Positions 1 through 7,905 of a stretch of 39,601 bases of DNA are shown here, one piece after another. Positions within the stretch are counted from its first letter, which is position 1; every line of letters starts with the position of its first letter. Source of the DNA: Nonomuraea aridisoli (GTDB lineage Bacteria > Actinomycetota > Actinomycetes > Streptosporangiales > Streptosporangiaceae). The position numbers and the translations under genes are program-made. Location of the stretch: NCBI RefSeq assembly GCF_003236395.1, contig NZ_POUD01000059.1, positions 1-39,601 on the forward strand, given 5' to 3'. The notes beneath the pieces are model-generated. The model had not been told where the DNA came from. It made no database searches and was given only the letters and a program-made list of their open reading frames with translations.

Positions 1-1001
1 GGGCTGCCCGAGGAGGTGGTCCAGGCGGCCAGCTCGCGGACCCTGCGAGCGGCGTCGGCCAGGCGTTCCTCGGGCAGCAGCCCCTCGGCCACCGCCGACG
101 CGATCGCGTCGCGGATCGCGGCGGCGGTGGCCTCGTCGGCCCGCTCGCCGCCGACGCAGATCGCGTCGGCGCCGGCGGCTATGGCGCGGGCGGAGGCCCC
201 CCCGATGCCGTACGCCCCCGACACCGCGGCCATCTCGATGCCGTCAGTGATGATCACGCCGTCGAACCCGAGCTCCTCCCGCAGCAGCCCGGTCAGCACC
301 TTGGGGCTGAGCGTGGCGGGCCGCTCGGCGTCGTACGAGGGCACGAGCAGGTGGCCGGTCATGACGGCCTTGACGCCCGCCGCGATCGCCCCGCGAAAAG
401 GGCGCAGCGCCTCCTCGATGCCCTGCTCGGCGACCACGGGCACGCCGTGGTGGGAGTCGACCGAGGTGTCGCCGTGGCCGGGGAAGTGTTTGGCGCAGGC
501 GGCCACACCGGCCGACTGCAGGCCGCGGACGAACGCCCGGGTGTGCCGGGCGACCAGGTCCGGGTCCGCGCCGAAGGCCCGCAGGCCGATGACCGGGTTG
601 TCCGGGTTGGAGTTGACGTCGGCCGAGGGCGCGAAGTCGATCGTCACGCCCACCCGGGCCAGGTCGCCGCCGAGGTCCGCGGCCACGGCCTCGGTAAGGG
701 CGACGTCGTCCACGACGCCGAGGGCGTACGCGCCGGGGCGGCTGCTGCCGCCGGCGGCCTCCAGCCGGGTGACCTCGCCCGACTCCTCGTCGGCGCCGAC
801 GAGGACCGCGGGGTTCTCGGCGCGCAGGGCGGCGGTCAGCCGGGCGACCTGCTCGGGGCCGGCGATGTTGCGTGAGAACAGCACCACACCGGCCAGCCCC
901 TCGCCGAGCCGGCGGCGGAGCCAGTCGGGTGGGGCGTGTCCGGCGAAGCCGGGAAAGAGGACGGCGTCGGCGAGGCGAAGCAGGTCACCGCTCAGGGGCA
1001 T
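1..1001 (-). CDS. Glycoside hydrolase family 3, beta-N-acetylhexosaminidase-like (C-terminus outside window)
   Basis: The reading frame runs open from an ATG at 1001 to the window edge, about 333 residues, so the C-terminus is missing. It carries the GH3 hexosaminidase (NagZ-type) signature KHFPGHGDT at about residues 171-179, followed by DSHH at 182-185, the Asp/His loop that separates NagZ from beta-glucosidases. ITDGIEM at 251-257 supplies the likely nucleophile Asp253. GH3 members of this type remove terminal GlcNAc from muropeptides or chitooligosaccharides. No signal peptide is visible, so a cytoplasmic role in cell-wall or chitin-sugar recycling is likely (inference). The hexamer TAGATT lies 6 nt before the ATG with no ribosome site, which suggests a leaderless transcript. 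The gene follows phoD on the same strand after 25 nt but probably has its own promoter. Confidence 0.9.
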   Translation of the reverse strand, partial: MPLSGDLLRLADAVLFPGFAGHAPPDWLRRRLGEGLAGVVLFSRNIAGPEQVARLTAALRAENPAVLVGADEESGEVTRLEAAGGSSRPGAYALGVVDDVALTEAVAADLGGDLARVGVTIDFAPSADVNSNPDNPVIGLRAFGADPDLVARHTRAFVRGLQSAGVAACAKHFPGHGDTSVDSHHGVPVVAEQGIEEALRPFRGAIAAGVKAVMTGHLLVPSYDAERPATLSPKVLTGLLREELGFDGVIITDGIEMAAVSGAYGIGGASARAIAAGADAICVGGERADEATAAAIRDAIASAVAEGLLPEERLADAARRVRELAAWTTSSGS

Positions 1002-1012
1002 ACCCTGAATCT

Positions 1013-1031
1013 AATAGGAAACTTTACTATT
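1013..1031. promoter_or_regulatory. AT-rich palindrome at the GH3 promoter, probable repressor operator
   Basis: AATAGGAAACTTTACTATT is an inverted repeat with 9-base arms, 8 of 9 paired around a central C, in otherwise very GC-rich DNA. It touches the candidate -10 hexamer of the GH3 gene (minus strand, 1008-1013), fills the spacer upstream of it, and covers the phoD stop codon. A repressor bound here would block GH3 transcription. The form resembles AT-rich sites of sugar-responsive ROK-type repressors, but assignment to a particular regulator is a guess. Confidence 0.55.
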
Positions 1032-2391
1032 TGCTAGTGGCATTTTCTGACGTCAGCCCCTCTCCCACGGTGCGGAACTCCGCGACCGTCGTGACGGGCG
1101 CGCCGGGACGGTCGACGTGGTCGATCGCGCGGAAGGCCACCCGCAGCTCGTCGGGGCCCGCCGTGCCAGAGAGGTAGCCGCGGTGGCCGTCGAAGAACCT
1201 CAGATGCGGGTTGGCGGCCAGCACGGCCGGCCCGTCGGTCGCCGGGGGCCTGCTGCTGATCGCGCTGGCCACGAACTCCACGCCGACCGTGGCCGAGCCC
1301 GGGTCCAGGAAGTCCGCCTTCAGCTCCCCCGCCCACGCGTTGTGCACGTCCCCGCTGAGCACCACCAGGCCGGGCGCCCCCGCCGCCAGGATGCGCGCCC
1401 GCTGCTCCTGGTGCCCGTCCCAGGAGTCGGTACGCAGGTTCGGCGCCGGCCCCGGCACGAAGCGGCGGGCGAAGAACAGCGGCTGCACCAGCACGCGCCA
1501 CCTGACCCGCCCGGTGACCAGGCGGGAGATCAGCCACTCCTCCTGCGCGGCCCCGAGCATGGTGCCCGCGCCGCGGTGCTGGCGCACGTCGAGCACCAGG
1601 AAGTCGGCGACCGTGCCGTACGTCCGCCTGCGGAACATCTGCAGGCCGCCGCCCCGCGGGCGCACCCTGATCGGCTGGTTCTCGAAGTACGCCTGGTAGG
1701 CCGCGGCCCGTCGGCGCTGGAACGCCGCGGAGCCGTCGCCCGTTCCCCGGTAGTTGTCGGCGACCTCGTGGTCGTCCCAGGTGGGCACCCACGGCGCGGC
1801 GGCGTGCGCCGCCCGCAGATCGGGATCCGACTTGTAGCGGGCGTAGCGCAGGCGGTACTCGGCCAGCGTGTTCGCCTCGCCGGGCAGCGTCCCGAGTGGG
1901 CGCGCGACGCTCGGGGCCTGGCGCGACTCGTAGATGTAGTCGCCGACGTGGAAGACGACGTCGGGCCGCTCGTCCGCGAGGTGGCGGTAGGCGGTGTAGA
2001 AGCCGTGCTCGTAGCGCTGGCAGTTGGCGAGCGCGAAGCGCACGGGCCGGGTCGAGGCCGGGTCGTCGGCCGTCCGCGTGCGCCCGACGGGGCTCTGGGC
2101 GCCGCTCGCCCTGAACCGGTAGTAGTAGTCGGTGCCGGGCTTGAGACCGGCGACCCTGACGTGCACGCTGTGCGCCCACGCCGGCTGGGCCTCGGTCACG
2201 CCCTGGCGCAGTCCTCGCGTGAAGTTCTCGTCCTCGGCGAGTTGCCAGCTCACCTCGACGGCGCGCGGAGCCATCCCGCCCGGCCGGGATGGATCGGCGC
2301 TCAGGGGATCGGCGGCTAAGCGGGTCCAGAGCATGACGCCGTCGGGCAGCGGCTCGCCCGACGCGACGCCGAGAGTGAAAGGATCGGCCAT
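1027..2391 (-). CDS. PhoD-like alkaline phosphatase/phosphodiesterase without visible export signal
   Basis: This 454-residue protein has the PhoD metallophosphatase motifs in order: an N-terminal Fn3-like PhoD_N region (ASGEPLPDGVMLWTRL), then ANCQRYEHG, GDYIYE, WDDHEVADNY and LSGDVHNAW. These supply the metal-binding Asp, Asn and His residues of PhoD enzymes, which hydrolyse phosphate mono- and diesters. Family members are normally exported by the Tat pathway. Here the best start, the ATG at 2391 preceded by a GAAGAAAG sequence, gives no signal peptide, and the longer upstream frame has no twin-arginine motif and would run into the divergent tetR gene. The protein may therefore be cytoplasmic or may have lost its signal. 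A KstR2-type palindrome lies 38 bp upstream. Confidence 0.88.
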   Translation of the reverse strand: MADPFTLGVASGEPLPDGVMLWTRLAADPLSADPSRPGGMAPRAVEVSWQLAEDENFTRGLRQGVTEAQPAWAHSVHVRVAGLKPGTDYYYRFRASGAQSPVGRTRTADDPASTRPVRFALANCQRYEHGFYTAYRHLADERPDVVFHVGDYIYESRQAPSVARPLGTLPGEANTLAEYRLRYARYKSDPDLRAAHAAAPWVPTWDDHEVADNYRGTGDGSAAFQRRRAAAYQAYFENQPIRVRPRGGGLQMFRRRTYGTVADFLVLDVRQHRGAGTMLGAAQEEWLISRLVTGRVRWRVLVQPLFFARRFVPGPAPNLRTDSWDGHQEQRARILAAGAPGLVVLSGDVHNAWAGELKADFLDPGSATVGVEFVASAISSRPPATDGPAVLAANPHLRFFDGHRGYLSGTAGPDELRVAFRAIDHVDRPGAPVTTVAEFRTVGEGLTSENATSK

Positions 2392-2428
2392 ACTTTCTTC
2401 GTGACCGAGGAGCGGTGAGGTAAAGCTC

Positions 2429-2442
2429 ACCAAGCGCTTGGT
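2429..2442. promoter_or_regulatory. KstR2-type operator, site 1
   Basis: ACCAAGCGCTTGGT is a perfect 14-bp palindrome that fits every fixed position of the mycobacterial KstR2 motif AnCAAGnnCTTGnT. It lies in the phoD-tetR intergenic region, 38 bp from the phoD start and 73 bp from the tetR start. The divergent TetR protein itself resembles KstR2, so autoregulation and control of phoD are both plausible. Confidence 0.75.
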
Positions 2443-2480
2443 TTGCCGCAAAAGGCCGCATGAGCTGGGTCGGTTGGGGA

Positions 2481-2494
2481 AACAAGCGATTGTC
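2481..2494. promoter_or_regulatory. KstR2-type operator, weaker site 2
   Basis: AACAAGCGATTGTC matches 10 of the 12 fixed positions of AnCAAGnnCTTGnT. Its start is 52 bp from that of site 1, close to five helical turns, so both would face the same side of the DNA. It falls at about -34 to -21 relative to the predicted tetR transcription start, where a repressor would obstruct the -35 region. Confidence 0.5.
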
Positions 2495-2502
2495 TGAGGG
2501 CT

Positions 2503-2508
2503 CATAAT
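2503..2508 (+). promoter_or_regulatory. -10 element of tetR, leaderless arrangement
   Basis: CATAAT ends 6 nt before the GTG at 2515. No ribosome site is seen, and the upstream ATG at 2507 runs into a stop within four codons. Transcription starting at or next to the GTG would give a leaderless mRNA. Confidence 0.55.
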
Positions 2509-2514
2509 GGTGGC

Positions 2515-3192
2515 GTGACCACGCGTAAGAACTCCGGCACCGCCACCACGGCGAAGCGTCAGCGCACGACCCCGACGGGAGCGGCGTCCGAGCGTCGCGA
2601 CCATCTCGTCAAGCTCGCCGCGGAGCTCTTCGCGCGCAAGGGCTTCCAGGCCACGACCGTACGCCAGATCGCCGACGAGGCGGGCATCCTGTCAGGGAGC
2701 CTCTACCACCACTTCGACTCCAAGGAGACGATCGTCGACGAGGTGTTGTCGACGTTCCTCGACGACATCATCGCCCGCTACCGCTCCGCGATCGACACGA
2801 GCACCGACGCGCGCGAGGTGTTGTCGGAGATGGTCCGCATCGGCTTCGCCACGCTGGAGCCGCACCGCGCCGCGATCACCGTGATGCAGAACGACTGGAA
2901 CTACCTGCGGCAGTTCGAGCGCTTCAACTACCTGGTCAAGGCCGAGGAGGAAGTCGAGCAGATCTGGGTCGAGCAGATCAAGGCGGGTCAGGCGGCCGGG
3001 CTGTTCCGGGCCGACGTCGACCCCAAGCTGACCTACCGCATGATCCGCGACACGATCTGGGTGGCGGTGCGCTGGTTCCGCCCCGGCGGCAGGCTCAATC
3101 CCAACGCCCTGGCCGAGCACTACATCACGGTGCTGTTCGACGGTCTGGCCACCGGCGAGCGCACCATCCCCACCAGCGCCGCCGCGGGATGA
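2515..3192 (+). CDS. TetR-family repressor, KstR2-like
   Basis: A 225-residue TetR regulator. The DNA-binding helix-turn-helix is at about residues 46-72 (TTVRQIADEAGILSGSLYHHF), followed by SKETIVDEVL. The ligand domain ends in a YRMIRDTIWVAVRWFRPGG block. Both blocks recall mycobacterial KstR2, the acyl-CoA-thioester-responsive repressor of cholesterol C/D-ring catabolism. The presence of a KstR2-consensus palindrome upstream supports the assignment. Unlike KstR2 it has about 25 extra Lys/Arg/Thr-rich N-terminal residues. The GTG start is chosen because CATAAT lies 6 nt upstream. Its stop overlaps the alkD start (ATGA), so the two are cotranscribed. No steroid genes are in the window; the target regulon, if it exists, is elsewhere. 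Confidence 0.85.
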   Translation: MTTRKNSGTATTAKRQRTTPTGAASERRDHLVKLAAELFARKGFQATTVRQIADEAGILSGSLYHHFDSKETIVDEVLSTFLDDIIARYRSAIDTSTDAREVLSEMVRIGFATLEPHRAAITVMQNDWNYLRQFERFNYLVKAEEEVEQIWVEQIKAGQAAGLFRADVDPKLTYRMIRDTIWVAVRWFRPGGRLNPNALAEHYITVLFDGLATGERTIPTSAAAG

Positions 3193-3869
3193 GCCTCGGC
3201 GAGGCGGTGCGGCTGGCCCTGCGGGAGGCGGCCGACCCCGGCAAGGCCGAGGTCATGCGGGCGTACATGAAGTCGCCGATGCCGTTCCTCGGCGTGCAGG
3301 CGGTGCCGCGGCGGGTGGCGCTGCGCAAGGTGTTCGCCGCGCACCGGCTGGCGACCGCGCCGGAGTGGCGGCGGGCGGTGCTGTCCCTGTGGCGCGAGGC
3401 CGAATACCGCGAGGAGCGCTACGCCGCGATCGAGCTGTCCGGCCACCACTTCTACCGGGAGTTCCAGACCCTCTACACGGTGCCGATGTACGAGGAGATG
3501 ATCGTCACGGGCGCCTGGTGGGATCTCGTGGACGAGCTGGCCACCCACCGGATCGGCGGCCTGCTGGCGGCCTACCCCGACACGATGCGGCCGCTCGTGC
3601 TGGAGTGGGCGGGCGACGCCGACCTGTGGAAACGGCGTACGGCGATCCTGTGCCAGAACCGGTTCAAGGCCCGCACCGACACCGCCCTGCTGTACGCGTG
3701 CATCGAGCCGAGCCTGTCCGACACCGACTTCTTCGCCCGTAAGGCGATCGGCTGGGCGTTACGCGAATACGCCAAGACCAATCCCGCCGAGGTGATCCGC
3801 TACGTCAAGGCCAAGGGCATCTCGGGCCTGAGCCGCCGCGAGGCGCTGAAGAACCTCGCCCTCACCTAG
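3189..3869 (+). CDS. alkD: DNA alkylation repair protein, AlkD family
   Basis: A 226-residue, all-helical protein matching the AlkD HEAT-repeat DNA glycosylases, which excise cationic N3- and N7-alkylated purines without base flipping. Conserved parts visible here are GAWWDLVDELA (residues 108-118), with the Trp-Asp pair that contacts the lesion, DADLWKRRTAIL (143-154) and FFARKAIGWALREYAK (181-196), the last containing the second key Trp. Length is normal for the family. The ATG overlaps the tetR stop by four bases, so translation is coupled to the repressor gene. Its 3' end overlaps the convergent lysR gene by 8 bp. The functional link between a KstR2-like repressor and base-excision repair is not obvious. 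Confidence 0.9.
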   Translation: MSLGEAVRLALREAADPGKAEVMRAYMKSPMPFLGVQAVPRRVALRKVFAAHRLATAPEWRRAVLSLWREAEYREERYAAIELSGHHFYREFQTLYTVPMYEEMIVTGAWWDLVDELATHRIGGLLAAYPDTMRPLVLEWAGDADLWKRRTAILCQNRFKARTDTALLYACIEPSLSDTDFFARKAIGWALREYAKTNPAEVIRYVKAKGISGLSRREALKNLALT

Positions 3870-4701
3870 TCCACAGCGCGTCCTGCACGGCCTGCACGAG
3901 CGCCATCAGCTCCGGCGTGACCCGCTCCTTCGACCAGGCCAGCGCGTACGTGATGCGCAGGTCGCCCGCCTCCAGCGGCACGAACCGCAGGTCGTCGCGC
4001 CGGACCGTCCTGACCAGCAGCTGCGGCACGGGCAGCAGCCCGGCGCCCGCCGCCACCAGGTCGAGCGCGGCGGCGAAGTCGTCCTCCGCCACCAGCCGCG
4101 CCCGGCCGGGCAGCCCCGCCCAGGGCCGGCTGCCGGGCGTGAGCAGCACCTGCCCGGTCAGGTCGGCGGGCACGACGCGCGGGCGCGAGGCCAGCCGGTG
4201 CCCCACCGGCACGGCCAGATGGTCGACGGTGACGTGGAACCGGGCCGCCGTGACGAGCCCGGCGGGCGCAGGGGTGGCCAGGATCGCGGCCGAGACCTCG
4301 CCGCCGGCCAGTGCCCGCGCCGCCTCTCCGCGCCCGGCGGCCCGCAGCTCCACGCCGACCGCGGGTGTACGCCCCGCGAGCCGCCTGGCGACGCGCGCCG
4401 CGAGCGCTCCGACAGGAGGTGGATAAGCCAGGTGAATGGTCGGCCGTGCCAGACGGGCCGCCTCGGCGGTGAACGCGCCGACCGACTCGATCACCTGCTC
4501 CGCGTACGCCAGCAGCGCCTTGCCCTCGGCGGTGAGCCGCACCTCGCGGGCGGTGCGGGCGAAGAGGCGGAGGCCGGTGGCGCGTTCGAGCCGGGTGATG
4601 GCCTGGCTCATGGCCGGCTGGGACATCCCGAGGTCGGCGGCGGCGGCCGAGAAGCTGAGCCGGGCGGCCACCCGCGTGAAGCAGTGGATCTCCCTGAGCA
4701 T
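3862..4701 (-). CDS. LysR-family regulator divergent from metE
   Basis: A 279-residue LysR-type activator/repressor. The N-terminal winged helix (FTRVAARLSFSAAAADLGMSQPAMSQAITRLE, quoted in part) is followed by TGLRLFARTAREVRLTAEG, the usual LysR linker start, then a periplasmic-binding-fold effector domain. The ATG at 4701 is preferred because it places the helix-turn-helix at the usual distance from the N-terminus; longer in-frame starts exist but would cover the intergenic palindrome. It is transcribed away from metE with 86 bp between starts, the standard layout for a LysR protein controlling its neighbour, so a MetR-like role (response to homocysteine or methionine supply) is likely but inferred. 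It ends inside alkD (8-bp convergent overlap), with no terminator between. Confidence 0.85.
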   Translation of the reverse strand: MLREIHCFTRVAARLSFSAAAADLGMSQPAMSQAITRLERATGLRLFARTAREVRLTAEGKALLAYAEQVIESVGAFTAEAARLARPTIHLAYPPPVGALAARVARRLAGRTPAVGVELRAAGRGEAARALAGGEVSAAILATPAPAGLVTAARFHVTVDHLAVPVGHRLASRPRVVPADLTGQVLLTPGSRPWAGLPGRARLVAEDDFAAALDLVAAGAGLLPVPQLLVRTVRRDDLRFVPLEAGDLRITYALAWSKERVTPELMALVQAVQDALWTR

Positions 4702-4717
4702 AAGCAGCACCAATACA

Positions 4718-4727
4718 TGGTGCACCA
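4718..4727. promoter_or_regulatory. Palindrome between lysR and metE
   Basis: TGGTGCACCA is a perfect 10-bp palindrome 16 bp upstream of the lysR start and 60 bp upstream of metE. Position and symmetry fit a LysR recognition site that serves both divergent promoters; no other symmetric element is obvious in the 86-bp gap. Confidence 0.4.
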
Positions 4728-4787
4728 CCGGCCGGACAGTGGGCAGGATGCCGAGCGTTTCGATCCACCGTGCGAGGGAGCCGTAAG

Positions 4788-6929
4788 ATGTCACCTTTTC
4801 CCCAGTCCACCGTCCTCGGATACCCGCGGATCGGGCCGCGCAGGGAGCTGAAGCGGGCGCTGGAGGCGTACTGGGACGGGCGGTCCGACCGGGCCGAGCT
4901 CGAGCGGACGGGCGCCGGGCTGCGGGCCCGGACCTGGCGCAGGCTGGCCGAGCTGGGGTTGGAGGGGCTGCCGTCGAACACGTTCTCGCTGTACGACCAC
5001 GTGCTGGACACGGCGGTCATGCTCGGCGCGGTGCCGGAGCGGTATCGCGCGGCCGAGGACCCCTACTTCGCGATGGCGCGCGGCACCGAGGGCCTCGCGC
5101 CGCTGCGGATGACGAAGTGGTTCGACACGAACTACCACTACCTCGTGCCGGAGATCGGGCCGGAGACCGTGTTCAAGCTGGACGCGGGCAAGCCGCTCGG
5201 CGAGGTGCGCGAGGCGCGGGCGCTCGGCTACGAGACGCGTCCCGTGGTGCTGGGACCGGTGACGTTCCTGCTGCTCGGCTCGGCGCTGGACCGGCTGGAC
5301 GAGGCGCTGGGCCGCTACGCGGAGCTGCTCGCGGCGCTGGCCGCCGAAGGGGTGGCGTGGGTGCAGCTCGACGAGCCGGCGCTGGTGGCCGACCGCACGC
5401 CGCAGGAGCTGGCCGCGGTACGCGAGGCGTACGAGCGGCTGGGGGCGCTGCCCGACCGGCCGGGGCTGTTCGTGGCGGCTCCTTTCGGCGATCTCGGCGA
5501 GGCGCTGCCGGTGCTGGCCGCCACGCCCGTCGAGGCCATCGGGGTCGACCTGGTCCTGGGCGGCGTGCCGGAGATCGACCTGACCGGCAAGACCGTGGTC
5601 GCCGGGGTGGTGTCGGGGCGTGACGTGTGGCGCACCCCGCCCGAGCGGGCCGTCGCCGCGCTGGGCGCGATCCAGGCCTCGCGGGTGACGGTGAGCACGT
5701 CGTGCTCGCTGCTGCACGTGCCCTACGACGTCGAGGCGGAGCCGGGGCTCGACCCCGCGCTGAAGGAGCGGCTGGCGTTCGCGGAGCAGAAGGTGGCCGA
5801 GGTCGTGGCGCTGGCCACGGGCGACGTCGGGAGCGTGCCGGTGTCCCGGCCGGCCGCGGCGGCGCCGGAGCCGGTCGCGGCCGAGGGGCGCGCCCCGTAC
5901 GCGGTGCGCGCCGCCGCGCAGGCCGCCCGGCTGCGGCTGCCGTCGCTGCCGATCACCACGATCGGGTCGTTCCCGCAGACCGGGGAGCTGCGCGCGGCCC
6001 GCGCCGCCGCGGCCGCCGGGACGTTGCCCCAGGAGGACTACGAGCGGCGGGTCGAGGCCGAGATCGAGCGGGTGATCCGGTTGCAGGAACGGCTCGGGCT
6101 CGACGTCCTCGTGCACGGGGAGCCCGAGCGCAACGACATGGTGCAGTACTTCGCCGAGCACCTCGACGGGTTCGCCGTCACCGCGAACGGCTGGGTGCAG
6201 TCGTACGGCTCGCGCTGCACCCGCCCGCCCATCCTGTACGGCGACGTCAGCCGGCCCGCGCCGATCACCGTGCGGTGGGCGCGCCACGCCCAGTCGCTGA
6301 CGGACAAGCCGGTCAAGGGCATGCTCACCGGGCCGGTCACGATCGTGGCCTGGTCGTTCGTCCGCGACGACCTGCCGCTGCGCGACGTGGTGTTCCAGGT
6401 GGCCGATGCCGTCCGCGAGGAGGTGCGCGACCTGGAGGCCGCCGGAGTGCCGATCGTCCAGGTGGACGAGCCGGCGCTGCGCGAGCTGCTGCCGCTGCGG
6501 CGGGCGGCGCAGGGCGGCTACCTGGAGTGGGCGGTGGCGGCCTACCGTCGGGCCACCTCGGGAGCGGGCGATCGCACGCAGATCCACACCCACCTGTGCT
6601 ACTCGGACGCCGAGGAGATCCTGGCCGCCATCGACGGCCTGGACGCGGACGTCACCACGATCGAGTCGGCGCGGTCGGGGGCGCGCATCCTCGGCGCGGT
6701 GGGGGCGTTCGGGCGCGGGCTCGGGCCGGGCGTCTACGACATCCACTCGCCGCGGGTGCCCTCGGCCGGGGAGGTCGAGGACCTGCTGCGCCGGACGTTG
6801 CGGGTGCTGCCGGCCGAGCGAGTGTGGGTCAACCCCGACTGCGGGCTGAAGACGCGTACGTACGAGCAGGTCGAGGCGTCGTTGTCGAACGTCGTGACGG
6901 CCGCGCGCAGACTGCGGGCCGAGCTCTAG
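4788..6929 (+). CDS. metE: Cobalamin-independent methionine synthase
   Basis: MetE transfers a methyl group from 5-methyltetrahydropteroyl-tri-glutamate to homocysteine, the last step of methionine synthesis, in the cytoplasm. The 713-residue protein has the two-barrel layout: N-terminal half from GYPRIGPRRELKRALEAYW, catalytic half from about ITTIGSFPQTGELR. The zinc/homocysteine ligands are present: His602 and Cys604 in HTHLCYSD, Glu626 in TTIESARSG and Cys685 in NPDCGLKTR, with spacings matching E. coli MetE. It is about 40 residues shorter than the E. coli enzyme. The start at 4788 is preceded at good spacing by GAGGGAG. The upstream gap is too short for a cobalamin riboswitch, and a divergent LysR gene suggests protein-based control. 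Confidence 0.96.
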   Translation: MSPFPQSTVLGYPRIGPRRELKRALEAYWDGRSDRAELERTGAGLRARTWRRLAELGLEGLPSNTFSLYDHVLDTAVMLGAVPERYRAAEDPYFAMARGTEGLAPLRMTKWFDTNYHYLVPEIGPETVFKLDAGKPLGEVREARALGYETRPVVLGPVTFLLLGSALDRLDEALGRYAELLAALAAEGVAWVQLDEPALVADRTPQELAAVREAYERLGALPDRPGLFVAAPFGDLGEALPVLAATPVEAIGVDLVLGGVPEIDLTGKTVVAGVVSGRDVWRTPPERAVAALGAIQASRVTVSTSCSLLHVPYDVEAEPGLDPALKERLAFAEQKVAEVVALATGDVGSVPVSRPAAAAPEPVAAEGRAPYAVRAAAQAARLRLPSLPITTIGSFPQTGELRAARAAAAAGTLPQEDYERRVEAEIERVIRLQERLGLDVLVHGEPERNDMVQYFAEHLDGFAVTANGWVQSYGSRCTRPPILYGDVSRPAPITVRWARHAQSLTDKPVKGMLTGPVTIVAWSFVRDDLPLRDVVFQVADAVREEVRDLEAAGVPIVQVDEPALRELLPLRRAAQGGYLEWAVAAYRRATSGAGDRTQIHTHLCYSDAEEILAAIDGLDADVTTIESARSGARILGAVGAFGRGLGPGVYDIHSPRVPSAGEVEDLLRRTLRVLPAERVWVNPDCGLKTRTYEQVEASLSNVVTAARRLRAEL

Positions 6930-6941
6930 CAGGCTATTACG

Positions 6942-6981
6942 GCGGCCGGAGGGTGGGACGGCCGCGTCCGCCGCCCCACCC
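6942..6981. terminator. Probable bidirectional terminator between metE and ngcG
   Basis: The 61-bp gap between two convergent genes contains GCGGCCG/CGGCCGC arms (6942-6948 and 6959-6965) and overlapping GGGTGGG/CCCACCC arms (6951-6957 and 6975-6981). Either stem could form on both strands. There is no T-run, as is usual in high-GC actinomycetes. Confidence 0.5.
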
Positions 6982-6990
6982 GGGCCGACG

Positions 6991-7902
6991 TCACTTCAGC
7001 GCGCCCGCCGTCAGACCGGACTGGATCTGACGCTGGAAGACCGTGTAGACGACGAGCATCGGAAGGATGGCCAGCGTCAGGGCGGCGAACAGGGCCGCCC
7101 AGTCGGCGTCGTAGCCGGCTGCGGTGGAGATGTCGGCGATCCCCTGACTGAGGACCCATTTGTCGCGGTCCTGCAGCAGGATGAGCGGGATCTGGTACTG
7201 GTTCCACTGGCCCAGGATGTTGAAGATCGTGATGCTGATGATGCCGGGTCTGGCCATCGGCAACATGATCTGGAAGAACACCCTGGTGTGCGAGGCGCCG
7301 TCCACCATCGCGGCCTCCCCGACCGAGGTCGGCAGCGTACGGAAGAACGCCGCGAGGAAGAAGATGGTGAACGGCATCGAGTACGCGATGTACACCAGCA
7401 CCGCGCCCGCGTGCGTGTTCAGCCCGATGAACTGCCCGATCACCGGGATGTTGCCCATGTTCTGGACCACGAAGAACAGCGGCGACAGCGCCAGGAAGAA
7501 CGGGAAGGCCAGGCCCGCCACGAAGAGCGTGTAGACCGCGCGGTTGCCCCGGAAGGGATAACGCGCCAGCACGTACGCCGCCATCGACCCGACCAGCATC
7601 GTGCCGAACGTGCTGAACGACACCACGATCACGCTGTTGATCATGTATTGGCCGATGTGGGCCTGCTCCCACGCCCTGGCGAAGTTGTCCCAGCGCAGCG
7701 TCTCCGGGAGCGACCACGCCGAGCCGAAGATCTCGTCCTCGCTCTTGACCGAGGCCAGGAAGGTCCACAGCAGCGGCACGATCACCAGCAGGGTCCAGAT
7801 CACCAGCGCGAGGTGCGTCAGCACGCCCAGCGGGCCCAGCCGCCGCCTCCGCTCCACACGGGCGACGCTCCTTGAGGGCGCGGCCGAGGTCATCGTTGCC
7901 AT
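6991..7902 (-). CDS. ngcG: Sugar ABC transporter permease, NgcG-like (MalG type)
   Basis: A 303-residue inner-membrane permease with about six transmembrane segments. The cytoplasmic EAA loop, which docks the ATPase, reads EAAMVDGASHTRVFFQIMLP at about residues 195-214. It pairs with the MalF-type permease just upstream (3-nt gap) and the binding protein before that, forming the NgcE-F-G order known for N-acetylglucosamine/chitobiose import. No ATP-binding gene follows; metE lies convergent downstream. In streptomycetes such systems share the MsiK ATPase encoded elsewhere, and the same is inferred here. Substrate assignment rests on the NgcE neighbour. Confidence 0.85.
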   Translation of the reverse strand: MATMTSAAPSRSVARVERRRRLGPLGVLTHLALVIWTLLVIVPLLWTFLASVKSEDEIFGSAWSLPETLRWDNFARAWEQAHIGQYMINSVIVVSFSTFGTMLVGSMAAYVLARYPFRGNRAVYTLFVAGLAFPFFLALSPLFFVVQNMGNIPVIGQFIGLNTHAGAVLVYIAYSMPFTIFFLAAFFRTLPTSVGEAAMVDGASHTRVFFQIMLPMARPGIISITIFNILGQWNQYQIPLILLQDRDKWVLSQGIADISTAAGYDADWAALFAALTLAILPMLVVYTVFQRQIQSGLTAGALK

Positions 7903-7905
7903 TTC

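Noticed and set aside
4702..4787. Cobalamin riboswitch upstream of metE
   Set aside because: The gap is only 86 bp and has no B12-box-like sequence.
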